Source of the DNA: Flavobacterium notoginsengisoli
GTDB lineage: Bacteria > Bacteroidota > Bacteroidia > Flavobacteriales > Flavobacteriaceae
Assembly: GCF_014207905.1 (NCBI RefSeq)
Contig: NZ_JACHLB010000007.1
Coordinates: 62,001-126,000 of the forward strand
DNA: 64,000 nucleotides
Direction of reading: 5' to 3'
Positions 45,631 to 53,989 of this stretch are shown here, piece after piece. Positions within the stretch are counted from its first letter, which is position 1, and the number at the start of each line of letters is the position of its first letter. The notes below the pieces were generated by a model. It was not told the DNA's origin, ran no database searches, and saw nothing but the letters and a program-made list of their open reading frames with translations. The position numbers and the translations under genes were made by a program.

Positions 45631-45942
45631 ATGAAGCCATTAACCAAACATATACCTAATCTTCACCCTAAATTCTTCTGGGATTTTAGATTCGACAGTA
45701 TTGATTGGGATGGAGGATATAAAATGGTAATTGCCCGTATTGTTGAGCGTGGAGGTCAGGATCAAATTGACGAAATCGTCCGTTTTTATGGTCATGAAAA
45801 AGTAATTATTTCTATCCGTGACGAGATTTTCTTTCTTCCCAACTATGCCATTGAGAATGCTCTTAAATTCTTTCCCGAACTCAAAAAGGAAGAGATGTAT
45901 TGCTATCTCAACCGTAAAGACAAACCCTATCACTGGATTTAG
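45631..45942 (+). CDS. DUF6922-type protein, candidate antitoxin
   Basis: This 103-residue protein opens with KHIPNLHPKFFWDFRFDSIDWDGGYKMVIARIVERGGQDQ, the pattern of the DUF6922 family. These genes are often found beside AbiEii-type nucleotidyltransferases in Bacteroidota, which suggests an antitoxin role although the antitoxin is usually AbiEi. It starts 47 bases after the AbiEii stop on the same strand. Family assignment is moderately sure; function is inferred. Confidence 0.65.
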   Translation: MKPLTKHIPNLHPKFFWDFRFDSIDWDGGYKMVIARIVERGGQDQIDEIVRFYGHEKVIISIRDEIFFLPNYAIENALKFFPELKKEEMYCYLNRKDKPYHWI

Positions 45943-45949
45943 TGAATAC

Positions 45950-46429
45950 CTAAATCCCTAAACGGGTTTTTCTTGGTTTATTTAATTCCTCATCTTTGCT
46001 TTGTTCCGTCTTAACGCCAATATTAAGTGGCTGGTTTGTACGCTGTCTCAATGATTCTTTTTCGCTTGGAGTTAAATTGTTCCTGCTATCATTGTTTACA
46101 TAACGAAAAACCGTTTTTAAAGACCCCATTATATCCAAAGGTTTTTCAGGCTTCTGTACTGGCTTCTTTTCACTTTCCGTAATTTTAATAACCAATAGCT
46201 TATCTAATAGTCTGCTTAGCCCTGTTTTTGTTGGGTTTTTAAACTGTTTGAGAAAATTAGAGAAGAAATTGCTTAAAATGTTTCCACCCCTGTCTACCTG
46301 CATAAATGGAATTTTCTTTCCATTATCCTTTTTTTTAATTTTCCTCTTTTTTTCCTCTTCAGGTTTTGGAGTTAATAGTGGTTTTTTCTTTTTTTTCGAT
46401 GCTTTATCTTTATGCTTATCTTTTTTCAT
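45950..46429 (-). CDS. Basic hypothetical protein of the mobile region
   Basis: This 159-residue protein has a strikingly Lys-rich first 40 residues (KKDKHKDKASKKKKK and further KKR clusters). A short ordered middle follows (DRGGNILSNFFSNFLKQFKNPTKTGLSRLLDKLLVIK) and a Lys/Glu-rich end. I do not recognise the family. It is convergent with the DUF6922 gene and separated by 7 bases, so it has its own promoter. A nucleic-acid-binding function is suggested by composition only. Confidence 0.5.
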   Translation of the reverse strand: MKKDKHKDKASKKKKKPLLTPKPEEEKKRKIKKKDNGKKIPFMQVDRGGNILSNFFSNFLKQFKNPTKTGLSRLLDKLLVIKITESEKKPVQKPEKPLDIMGSLKTVFRYVNNDSRNNLTPSEKESLRQRTNQPLNIGVKTEQSKDEELNKPRKTRLGI

Positions 46430-46439
46430 GATATTTTAT

Positions 46440-47254
46440 TTTCAGACAAAAGGTAATTATTAGATTTTTAGATTCTTGTTTTTGACACAGTAAGTCTTTG
46501 ATTGGCAGTACATGTGAGACTTTGTACGGGTTGGACTTTATATTTTACCTAAAGAAATAATAAAAAGAAAAACAAGGTAGGACGTGCTGGATCAGTCTGT
46601 CCAAAAGACTACGGCATAATGGTTTGCTCGTTCCTCACAAACCACCCTTCGGGACTTATTCCGTTTCCTTTTGTCCTGTCTGCATCCCGTCCTTTGAAAT
46701 TGCTTTCTTTTTCTTTTTTCCGATTTTCGGTTTTCTTTGGAAAAAACATTTATGTTTTTAGATAGGGGTATATGTGTGTATCTAAAAGTCTATTTATTTA
46801 CTTATTTACATAAGGGAGTATTCATGTCTTTGCGTAAAAGCATACATATGTAAAAGAATAAAACTGTAAAAGCGTATGTACATACATACAGCTATACAAG
46901 CGCATTTAGTTATGGAATTAAATACTTCTATAAATCAGTGCATCCGTACAGAATTGCATTGATACCTCAATAGGCATGAGAAGATATATTTAAATATTTA
47001 TGTTTTAAGTTACGTATCTGCATATTGTCTAATTCGGCAGATAACTGCAGTTAAGCTTCTCTGGAATTTATAGAGTTGACCCCATTAAAACCAGGAATGC
47101 CAAAACTATCCTATTTCTACATAGCCTTATCATGGCTGATTTTGTTCAAACCAATAACAACACATAACAATTCCTAAATATCCGCAAAACAAAAAAAAGG
47201 GCCTCAAGCCCTTTCCATTAAAACCATATCCAATAATATTTTCTCAGGAAAATA
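46440..47254. other. Gene-poor stretch of the island
   Basis: About 800 bases hold no convincing coding frame. They contain a roughly 150-base GC-richer block (about 46570-46720), a T/A-rich run with many TATGTA/TACATA palindromes (about 46760-46920), and a small hairpin AAAGGG-CCTCAAG-CCCTTT (47198-47213) whose T-run is on the minus strand. The character is that of a recombination or transfer region, not coding sequence. Confidence 0.4.
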
Positions 47255-47308
47255 GCAAGTTGTGTTTTGAGCTGCTTGAAATACTTTCCGCAGCTCAAAA
47301 CCACTTGC
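47255..47308. repeat. 20-bp imperfect inverted repeat, candidate oriT
   Basis: The left arm (47255-47275, ...GTTTTGAGCTGC) and right arm (47290-47308, GCAGCTCAAAAC...) pair over the inner 12 bp perfectly, and GCAAGT/ACTTGC extends the outer part with one bulge. CCTTGCAGGGGGCTGG and an AAAACGCC/GGCGTTTT hairpin follow. The distance to the mobA remnant (about 90 bases) is right for an oriT, but nicking has not been shown. Confidence 0.45.
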
Positions 47309-47397
47309 CCTTGCAGGGGGCTGGAAAACGCCTCCAAAGTCGGCGTTTTATTAAAATTCTAAATAGATTTACGATTAACGAAAACTATTGTAAAAAA

Positions 47398-47809
47398 AAG
47401 CATAAAGGGGACGGACAACCAAAATCAATCCGAGTATTTACCGTCACGTTTTTCGCCTTACGGACGAAGAAATCGTGAAATTATTATCACTTTTTGAAGC
47501 ATCTGGAATGGTCAATAAAGCAAAATTTATCCTTTCCATACTGTTTGGAAGAGAGATTAAAACGGTCAAAATAGACAAAGCTGTGTTGAATTTTTATATG
47601 AGGTTAACCTATTTTCACAACCAGTTCCGTTCGATTGGCGTAAATTATAATCAGGTCGTAAAGCTGCTGTACCGCAAATTTTTGGAGAAAAAAGCGGCAG
47701 CTTATCTCTACAAATTGGAAAAACAAACGGCTGAAATCGCGTATTATGTCAAAAAATTATTCAGCTCACAGAAGAATTTGAAGCTAATCATTTGAAAAAA
47801 TATCACTAA
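47398..47809 (+). pseudogene. Inactivated mobA paralogue
   Basis: The translation recovers the mobA protein in pieces: HKG, then GRTTKINPS...RLTDEEIVKLLSLFEASGMVNKAKFI, then YNQVVKLLYRKFLEKKAAAYLYKLEKQT. It is about as long as the intact copy at 44246-44677. Two single-base contractions break it: a G-run (47407-47410) between HKG and GR, and an A-run (47751-47756) before the last 17 codons (IIQLTEEFEANHLKKYH). TAA ends at 47809, directly in front of the mobB remnant. Confidence 0.8.
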
Positions 47810-47810
47810 A

Positions 47811-48142
47811 ATGATAGCAAAAATCGGAAGAGGGAGCAATTTAGACGGCGCTTTGATATACAATCAGCTCAAAGTGGGGAAACAAAACGGGCAAATTCTT
47901 TTACCAATAGGATAATAGAAACACCCAATGGACGGTATTCTGTTGCAAAATTAACCCAATCTTTCGAACCTTTTTTGATAGCCAACCGCAATTCTGAAAA
48001 AACAATTTTGCATATTTCACTCAATCCTGATTCTAAGGATAATGTAAGTGATGAAAAGTTCAAATTAATGGCTCAGGAATATATGCAGGAGCTGGGTTAT
48101 GGGTAACAACATTTTATAGTATTCAAGTACACGGATACTGAC
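47811..48142 (+). pseudogene. Truncated mobB relaxase remnant
   Basis: The start MIAKIGRGSNLDGALIYNQ matches the intact relaxase. A single T lost from the T-run at 47899-47902 shifts the frame before TNRIIETPNGRYS. A nonsense codon replaces Glu just after GYG (near 48104), and after VFKYTDTDR (about 48142) the sequence passes into the IS3 fragment with no conserved HUH motif left. It is a fossil of a second mobilization module. Confidence 0.8.
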
Positions 48143-48364
48143 CGTAAAGGAAATTACTGGGATAATGCTGTAGCCGAAAGCTTCTTTAAATCTTTGAAAA
48201 CTGAATTGATTTATGGAAACAAACTGATTTCTTAAGAACAAATGAAATTAGAAATCTTTGAATATATTGAAATTTGGTACAACCGAAAAAGAAAACATTC
48301 TGCTTTAAATTACTAAAACATTTAAGAATTTAACAATCAAATTAATTACAAGAATGTAACTTAA
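48143..48364 (+). mobile_element. IS3-family transposase C-terminal fragment
   Basis: The frame gives [19 protein letters not shown] followed by the family's IEIWYNRKRKHSALNY. It contains at least three in-frame stops where other family members have Lys or Glu (LIS*EQM, NY*NI*EF). Only the last third of the integrase core is left, joined directly to the mobB remnant, so the rest was deleted. No intact inverted repeats are seen. Confidence 0.8.
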
Positions 48365-48370
48365 CTTAAT

Positions 48371-49218
48371 GTGCAGCATTCATTTGCATATCCAAAACAC
48401 GAAATAACTTCACAAGTAATCTATAAAGAAAGAATAAATAATGCCTGTTTTGTAGAGTTTTTAGCAAACATAACACCTGAGCTATTAACAAAAATAGATG
48501 GTATTCCGTAACGTTAAGACAGAGAACGAAAAAAAGAACTAATTGTAGGTGTTGGTGCTTTTAAATCAGTCGAAACCAATACATGTTTTGCAGGTTGTAT
48601 TTTTTGTTTCAATGACAAAGGAGAATTCAAATGCTTTAATTTTTTCCGTGACCACGAATACGATTTAATAGCCGGTGCAATTGGAAAACAAATATTAAAA
48701 TTTTTAATAGGTAATGGCAACGATTTAGAAAGATTAATAATACACTACTACAAACCAATGCGTAAAGAAGAAATAGACCCAATTCAAAAAGTATTAAAAC
48801 ATTAAGATTAGACATTCCAGTAATAATAATTACAATCAATAAAACAGAAGTAAACGACTATGTAGAATTCGATACTGATAGTCAAGAGTTTAATCCATCA
48901 AGTGATACAATTATAGCAAAGCTAAAATACTTACTATTCAATAATGCAAAATACAGTGAAACTGGCACAACAAAAGATTATCCATTTCCGGTAAAATTAA
49001 CCTTGAGCCGCACAGACGAAGAATATTTAACAGACATTCCAATAGTAAAGGAGTTAATAGATCAAGTATATTAATTCAGCCGAATGTATTGGAAATCCAT
49101 AAAACAACAAAACCTAACAGTAACCATAAAATACCCAGAAATTGTAGCCCAAATATTTCCACAATTTGAAGGAGACAAACTACCCGATTTCGGTAAAAAC
49201 AACTTTTGGTTTTTGTAA
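48371..49218 (+). pseudogene. Prokaryotic Argonaute remnant, C-terminal PIWI part
   Basis: Translation in one frame gives HEITSQVIYKE, FLANITPELLTKIDGIP, then IVGVGAFKSVETN and IIHYYKPMRKEEIDPIQKVL. After a one-base frame change at an A-run (48796-48799) it continues with LDIPVIIITINKTE, PFPVKLTLSRTDEE, RMYWKSIKQQN and TVTIKYPEIVAQIFPQFEG, ending NNFWFL. This order is the PIWI domain of flavobacterial long Argonautes up to the natural C-terminus. Stops appear in IP*R*D (48509-48517) and VY*FS (about 49073). The first catalytic Asp position is Gly (GVGAF), so it may have been nuclease-dead even when intact. Confidence 0.8.
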
Positions 49219-49260
49219 TACTAAAATACACAGTAAATCATTTATACATTAAAAAGTAAA

Positions 49261-49278
49261 TCTTTAGAAAATCTTTAG
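49261..49278 (+). promoter_or_regulatory. 11-bp-period direct repeat before PAP2 gene
   Basis: TCTTTAG at 49261 and again at 49272, separated by one helical turn, with a weaker third unit at 49283. The ATG of the PAP2 gene is 91 bases after the second unit. It is the same element as at 50244-50261; OmpR-family regulators bind such tandem repeats. Confidence 0.6.
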
Positions 49279-49369
49279 AATCTATTAAGCACTAACAAAT
49301 ATTGATTTTGAAATCTTTGTCAAATGATAGGTAATGACAATTATACAATTTATAAAATCAATATAAAAA

Positions 49370-50134
49370 ATGAAGGTACGTAAATTTATCACAGTGGTTG
49401 TAGTATTAAATATTGGGTTCAACTTTGCTAATGCACAGCAACAAGATACTATAAAGACATTTCAGAATTGCAATTCACATCAATTCAAACTCAAAAAACT
49501 TATCCTACCTTCAATATTAATTGGATACGGAATAGTTGGCATTGAAAGTGATCAATTAAAATTTTTCAACACAAATATAAAAGAGGAAGTCAACGAAAAC
49601 ATAGATAAAAAAATAACAATCGATGATTTTTCACAATATGCTCCTGTAGCATCTGTATATGCTTTAAATGCTTTTGGGATTAAAGGGAAGCATAATTTTA
49701 AAGACAGAACTATCATTATGGGTACTTCCTATTTAATAATGTCTACAACAGTTTTAAGTTTAAAATCAATAACTCACATACAAAGACCCGATGGCTCAGC
49801 TTTCAATTCATTTCCATCCGGTCATACAGCAACGGCTTTTGCAAGTGCAGAATTTTTATGGCAAGAATATAAAGATGTTTCTATTTGGTATGGTATTTCA
49901 GGATATGCAATTGCAGCCGCAACGGGTGCTTTTAGAATTTATAACGACAAGCATTGGCTAACAGATGTAGTTGCAGGTGCAGGTATAGGGATTTTAAGTA
50001 CCAAAATCGCCTATTGGATTAATCCGTTTATTCAAAAGAAAATATTCAACTCCAAAGAAAAAAATACTATGTCCTCAATTGCACCTTTTTATAATGGAAA
50101 ACAAGTGGGCATTGGTTTTTTAAGAACGTTTTAA
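49370..50134 (+). CDS. Secreted PAP2-family phosphatase
   Basis: This 254-residue protein has a signal peptide (about 1-23, ending NFANAQ) and the PAP2 acid phosphatase triad: motif 1 KSITHIQRP, motif 2 FPSGHTATAFAS and motif 3 AFRIYNDKHWLTDV with the His and Asp. The region between is hydrophobic. It could dephosphorylate phosphatidate, undecaprenyl pyrophosphate or lipid A phosphates in the periplasm. The promoter carries the TCTTTAG direct repeat, so it likely belongs to the regulon of the nearby two-component system. Confidence 0.88.
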   Translation: MKVRKFITVVVVLNIGFNFANAQQQDTIKTFQNCNSHQFKLKKLILPSILIGYGIVGIESDQLKFFNTNIKEEVNENIDKKITIDDFSQYAPVASVYALNAFGIKGKHNFKDRTIIMGTSYLIMSTTVLSLKSITHIQRPDGSAFNSFPSGHTATAFASAEFLWQEYKDVSIWYGISGYAIAAATGAFRIYNDKHWLTDVVAGAGIGILSTKIAYWINPFIQKKIFNSKEKNTMSSIAPFYNGKQVGIGFLRTF

Positions 50135-50243
50135 TTATAAAGTAGCGATAAATGATTATTTAAAACCGCAACAATCTAATTTTAAAGTTCATTTTTGATA
50201 ATCGTAAATAATTATTTCACACAAATTAAAGTATTCAAATACT

Positions 50244-50261
50244 TCTTTAGTCAATCTTTAG
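50244..50261 (+). promoter_or_regulatory. 11-bp-period direct repeat before the two-component operon
   Basis: TCTTTAG at 50244-50250 and 50255-50261, with a weaker TCATTAA at about 50265. The start codon at 50320 is 58 bases downstream. It implies autoregulation of the operon that encodes the response regulator. Confidence 0.6.
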
Positions 50262-50319
50262 ATTTCATTAATCCAAACCAAATACTCATTTTATAATCTT
50301 TGTAAAAAATAAAAACATT

Positions 50320-50796
50320 ATGATTAGTGCTACACATTTACACGCTATGGTAATACATTTTCCAATAGCATTGCTTCTTATCGGATTTATAAATGAAATA
50401 ATTGGAATTGTTTTTAAGAAAACATTTTTCAATAAAACAGCATTTTACCTGTTAATTTTAGGTACTTTTGGAACTATTGCTTCCTATTTATCTGGCGATG
50501 CGGCAGGTGAAGGTATGGACGGCGGAACATTAGGCAAAGCAATTGAACTACACGAAAATGCAGCAATAATAACACTTTGGCTTGCAATAATCACATCAAT
50601 TGTTTATTGTGCAGTTAATTGGTTTAAATATTCAAACAAGTGGATTAAAGTCGCAAGTGTTTTACTATTTGCGGCGCTAATTGGCGGTGTTTCTCGTACT
50701 GCTTATTTGGGTGGACAATTGGTTTACAATCACGGTGCAGGTGTAGAATTAGCATTACCCAATTTTAATGAAAACGAAAGTGGCTTAAATCTATAA
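50320..50796 (+). CDS. DUF2231-like membrane protein, copy 1
   Basis: This 158-residue protein has four predicted membrane helices and an opening HLHAMVIHFPIALLLIGF with His in the first helix. The conserved GDAAGEG and RTAYLGGQLVYNHGAGVE loops face the periplasm. Such His-rich DUF2231-like proteins may bind heme or metal. It lies directly before the response regulator (18 bases) and is about 30% similar by eye to the copy at 53990-54484, with the same RTxYLGGQ motif. Confidence 0.75.
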   Translation: MISATHLHAMVIHFPIALLLIGFINEIIGIVFKKTFFNKTAFYLLILGTFGTIASYLSGDAAGEGMDGGTLGKAIELHENAAIITLWLAIITSIVYCAVNWFKYSNKWIKVASVLLFAALIGGVSRTAYLGGQLVYNHGAGVELALPNFNENESGLNL

Positions 50797-50814
50797 TAAT
50801 TAGAGGTATCAAAG

Positions 50815-51492
50815 ATGAGAATTTTAATAGTAGAGGATGAATCGGCAATATCAGGTTTTTTAAAAGAAGGACTTGAAGAAGAAGGTTTTGCAGTGGACGT
50901 TGCTGATAACGGACGAAAAGGATTAGAATTAGCCTTAGATTTTACTAACGAGTATGATGTAATGTTGCTCGACTGGATGGTTCCTGGTGTGAGTGGAATA
51001 GAAATTTGCAGAAATGTTAGAAAAGTAAACCAACAAGTACCCATTATTTTTTTAACAGCCAAAGATACGGTCGATGATACCATTTTTGGTTTAGAAACAG
51101 GTGCAAATGATTATTTAAAAAAACCTTTTGCTTTTGAAGAATTACTTGCTAGAATTAGAGTGTTAATGCGAAGTAAAACAGGCGAACAAACAATATTTAC
51201 AGTGGGTTCAATTCAATTAAATATCGAAGCGCACACAGTACTTAAAGACGGCAAACAAATAATACTAACCCAAAAAGAATTTGGATTACTAGAATTATTA
51301 CTTCGAAGTAAAGGAAAAGTTTGTCGCCGTTCAAGAATTATGGAAAAAATATGGGACATCCATTTTGATAAGGATACAGCTGTGATTGATGTTTTCATCA
51401 ATACTTTACGAAAAAAGTTAGATACTGAAAACGAAGAATCTATCATACAAACCATAAGAGGTGTTGGATACATAATTAATGAACAAGAATGA
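50815..51492 (+). CDS. OmpR-family response regulator
   Basis: This 225-residue protein has a receiver domain with phosphoacceptor D53 (VMLLDWMVPG), acidic pocket ED at 7-8, and Lys in LKKPFAFEELLAR. A winged-helix DNA-binding domain follows (FTVGSIQLNIEAHTVLKDGKQIILTQKEFGLLELLLR to TIRGVGYIIN). OmpR-type domains recognise tandem half-sites about 10-11 bp apart, fitting the TCTTTAG repeats. The kinase gene starts inside its stop (4-base overlap). Confidence 0.95.
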   Translation: MRILIVEDESAISGFLKEGLEEEGFAVDVADNGRKGLELALDFTNEYDVMLLDWMVPGVSGIEICRNVRKVNQQVPIIFLTAKDTVDDTIFGLETGANDYLKKPFAFEELLARIRVLMRSKTGEQTIFTVGSIQLNIEAHTVLKDGKQIILTQKEFGLLELLLRSKGKVCRRSRIMEKIWDIHFDKDTAVIDVFINTLRKKLDTENEESIIQTIRGVGYIINEQE

Positions 51493-52865
51493 GATTGAGT
51501 TTTAAAAAACGAATAGCTACTTACAATTTATTTGCGATTGCTACACTGACAGCTATCGCTTTTGTCGTGATATATAGTGTCGTTTATTATACCTCATACA
51601 AACATTTAGATGATGACATTACAACAGAAAAAGTGGAAGTTTTTTCCAATTTAGATTGGGACGATAACCAAATTATAATGAATAAAATGCCCGAGTGGGA
51701 AGAAGCAGAACACAAACAACTTGAAGTAAATCCAACATTCATACAAATAGTCGATTTAAATGGAAATACCATTTTCAAATCGGTCAATTTACAAGAAAAT
51801 CACTTTCTATTTAATCCAAAAAACACAAAAACCGTTTTTTATAATGCTATAATCAACAACCAAAAAATAAGACAAGGACAGTTTCCTATATTTAACAATA
51901 ATCATAAAATAATAGGTCAACTTACAATAGGCGTTTCACAACAAGAATCCTACAATGTATTACACAACCTGATGATAATTTTAATTAGTACCTATGTTAT
52001 TATTTTACTGATTCTATATTTCATTATGTCGTTTGTGGCTTCAAAAGCTATTGAGCCAATATATCAATTGATTGATTCCGCTTCACAAATTAATTACACC
52101 AACATTAATGCTCGATTACCGCTACCAGAAAACCAAGATGAAATACACCAATTAGCAACTACTATAAACCAACTTCTAGCCAGATTAGAAAATAGTTTTT
52201 ACCAACAAAAACAATTTACATCAGATGCTTCTCACGAAATGCAAACACCTTTGGCAGCAATTAAAGGAATTATAGAAGTGCTTTTAAGAAAACCGAGAAC
52301 AGCTGAGCAGTATGAGTTAAAGATGAAAGAAGTTTTAAATCAAACAAACAGGTTATCTCAATTATACGATCAATTACTTCTGTTGGCACGTCTAGAGTCC
52401 AATGTATTAAAGAGCAACAAAAAACAAATTGTTCTCCATACATCAATTGAAAAATGTATAAACAATCACGAAGTAATCGTTAATGAAAATAAGGTTATAA
52501 TCAATAACACGGTGCCTAATGAAGTGCTAGTTTTAGCAGATACACTTTTATTAGAAATGATATTAGACAACTTAATCTCTAATGCCATTAAATACAATAA
52601 AACCGGAGGCAACATATATATATCTTGGGACAAATCAGATAGATTATTGTCAATCAAAGATGAAGGTGTTGGTATTGAAGCCGATAAATTGCAATTAATT
52701 TTTAATCGATTTTACCGAATTGATGATTCAAGAAATTCTCAAGTACCAGGAAACGGTATAGGACTTTCTATCGTAAAAAGAATATGTGAAGTTCAAAATA
52801 TTTTTCTTTCAGTAGATAGTATACAAAATCAAGGCACCACATTTCAATTGCAATTTCCTTCCTAA
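51489..52865 (+). CDS. Membrane sensor histidine kinase
   Basis: This 458-residue kinase has two transmembrane helices (about 13-33 and 160-182) flanking a periplasmic sensor of about 125 residues, then HAMP (about 183-235). The phospho-acceptor is H249 in FTSDASHEMQTPLAAI, where the usual SHELRT is altered to SHEMQT. The ATP-binding domain has N-box LISNAIKYN, G1 DEGVGI, F FNRFYR and G2 GNGIGLSIV. It is translationally coupled to the response regulator. The signal is unknown; redox or metal stress is suggested by neighbours. Confidence 0.93.
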   Translation: MRLSFKKRIATYNLFAIATLTAIAFVVIYSVVYYTSYKHLDDDITTEKVEVFSNLDWDDNQIIMNKMPEWEEAEHKQLEVNPTFIQIVDLNGNTIFKSVNLQENHFLFNPKNTKTVFYNAIINNQKIRQGQFPIFNNNHKIIGQLTIGVSQQESYNVLHNLMIILISTYVIILLILYFIMSFVASKAIEPIYQLIDSASQINYTNINARLPLPENQDEIHQLATTINQLLARLENSFYQQKQFTSDASHEMQTPLAAIKGIIEVLLRKPRTAEQYELKMKEVLNQTNRLSQLYDQLLLLARLESNVLKSNKKQIVLHTSIEKCINNHEVIVNENKVIINNTVPNEVLVLADTLLLEMILDNLISNAIKYNKTGGNIYISWDKSDRLLSIKDEGVGIEADKLQLIFNRFYRIDDSRNSQVPGNGIGLSIVKRICEVQNIFLSVDSIQNQGTTFQLQFPS

Positions 52866-52868
52866 AAA

Positions 52869-52896
52869 CTTTAGCTGAATTTAAGATTTCACTTAG
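52869..52896 (+). promoter_or_regulatory. Degenerate 11-bp-period repeats before the rubrerythrin operon
   Basis: CTTTAG, TTTAAG and ACTTAG occur at 52869, 52880 and 52891, exactly 11 bases apart, resembling the two TCTTTAG elements upstream. The ATG 52957 is 60 bases after the last unit. It is weaker than the other two sites. Confidence 0.4.
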
Positions 52897-52956
52897 ATAG
52901 GTAAAAGACAACTAGCTTGACCTTTACACTATTAAAAACTTAAAAACAGTTATATT

Positions 52957-53184
52957 ATGAAAACACAAATTTTCACCTTCGCAGTACTTGTTGCAACGCT
53001 TAGTTTTACATCTTGTAAAAATAATGAAGCACCACAAGCAGAAACTCCTGTAACTACAACTCAGGTTGCACCAACTACTCAAGCAGAACCACCTGCCCAA
53101 GTTCAAGACACAACGGCAAAAACCACAACAAAAACTCTTGAGAAAGAAGAAAATGAAGCAAACGAAAAAAACGACAAAGATTAA
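52957..53184 (+). CDS. Small lipoprotein
   Basis: This 75-residue lipoprotein has the signal peptide MKTQIFTFAVLVATLSFTSC (lipobox FTSC, Cys20). The short Thr/Pro/Gln/Glu-rich tail is probably disordered, and no domain is recognisable. It is followed by the rubrerythrin gene after 28 bases, likely on one transcript. Confidence 0.65.
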   Translation: MKTQIFTFAVLVATLSFTSCKNNEAPQAETPVTTTQVAPTTQAEPPAQVQDTTAKTTTKTLEKEENEANEKNDKD

Positions 53185-53212
53185 TCAAAAAATCAAAAAA
53201 AATAAAGAAATT

Positions 53213-53977
53213 ATGAAAACAGTAAATCGCGAATATCCAGAAAACAATCTTTTTAGTAGCAATAGAAAAAGGGTTATCCTATTTAGTCTTGCTTTATTTA
53301 TCGGCCTTGCTTTACAATCTTGTAAAAATTCTAATGATAATGAAGAAGGTATGAAAAACCCAACAGAGCTTGCAACGAACAATACAAAAACTGCTGAATC
53401 TAAAATAATTTCAGTAGATGAAGCAAAAGCAAAAACAGCAGCTAACTTGCAAGATGCCTTTAATGGAGAGTCAAATGCAACAGCTAGATATGCAGCTTTT
53501 TCTAAAAAAGCCAATGAAGAAGGTTTTAAAGAAATTGCGTTATTGTTCAAAGCGGCCTCATTAGCCGAAAAAATACACGCTAACAATCACAAAGCGGTAC
53601 TGGAAGAAATGGGAGTTGTAGTAAAACCAGCAACAATCGACGTAAAAGTACAATCAACAAAAGAAAACTTAGAATTTGCAATAAAAGGTGAAACCTATGA
53701 AGCAATAACAATGTATCCTAACTTCCTTAAAGATGCCAATGCTGCAGGAAATCAACTTGCTTTAATTAGTTTAAACTACGCATATAAAACTGAAAAAAAG
53801 CACAAAGCGCTTTATGAACTTGCTTTGAGTGCATTAAATAGTAATAAAACAAACACATTAGCGTCAACCTTTTATGTATGTCCAACTTGTGGTAATACAT
53901 ACGAAACAACTGCTCCAAAACGTTGTGGAATTTCAATGACTGGTGGAGAAAAGTTCATTAAAATTAATTCACTTTAA
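53213..53977 (+). CDS. Periplasmic lipoprotein rubrerythrin
   Basis: This 254-residue protein starts at ATG 53213; the longer frame upstream is not needed. A lipoprotein signal ends in LQSC (Cys37). The ferritin-like di-iron domain has Glu86 (NGESNATARY), Glu119/His122 (LAEKIHANNHK), Glu160 (IKGETYEA) and Glu194/His197 (TEKKHKAL). A C-terminal rubredoxin-like tail has CPTC at 223-226 and one more Cys at 238, so only three of four usual iron ligands are visible. It likely reduces peroxide with electrons from an unknown donor. It is unusual in being exported. Confidence 0.88.
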   Translation: MKTVNREYPENNLFSSNRKRVILFSLALFIGLALQSCKNSNDNEEGMKNPTELATNNTKTAESKIISVDEAKAKTAANLQDAFNGESNATARYAAFSKKANEEGFKEIALLFKAASLAEKIHANNHKAVLEEMGVVVKPATIDVKVQSTKENLEFAIKGETYEAITMYPNFLKDANAAGNQLALISLNYAYKTEKKHKALYELALSALNSNKTNTLASTFYVCPTCGNTYETTAPKRCGISMTGGEKFIKINSL

Positions 53978-53989
53978 ACTTTAGAAATC

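Noticed and set aside
48514-48839. Minus-strand frames of 67-68 codons
   Set aside because: The plus strand reads as Argonaute PIWI remains, so these are reverse shadows.
53066-53212. Longer start for the rubrerythrin frame
   Set aside because: The extra residues overlap the preceding lipoprotein gene and would hide the lipoprotein signal starting at 53213.
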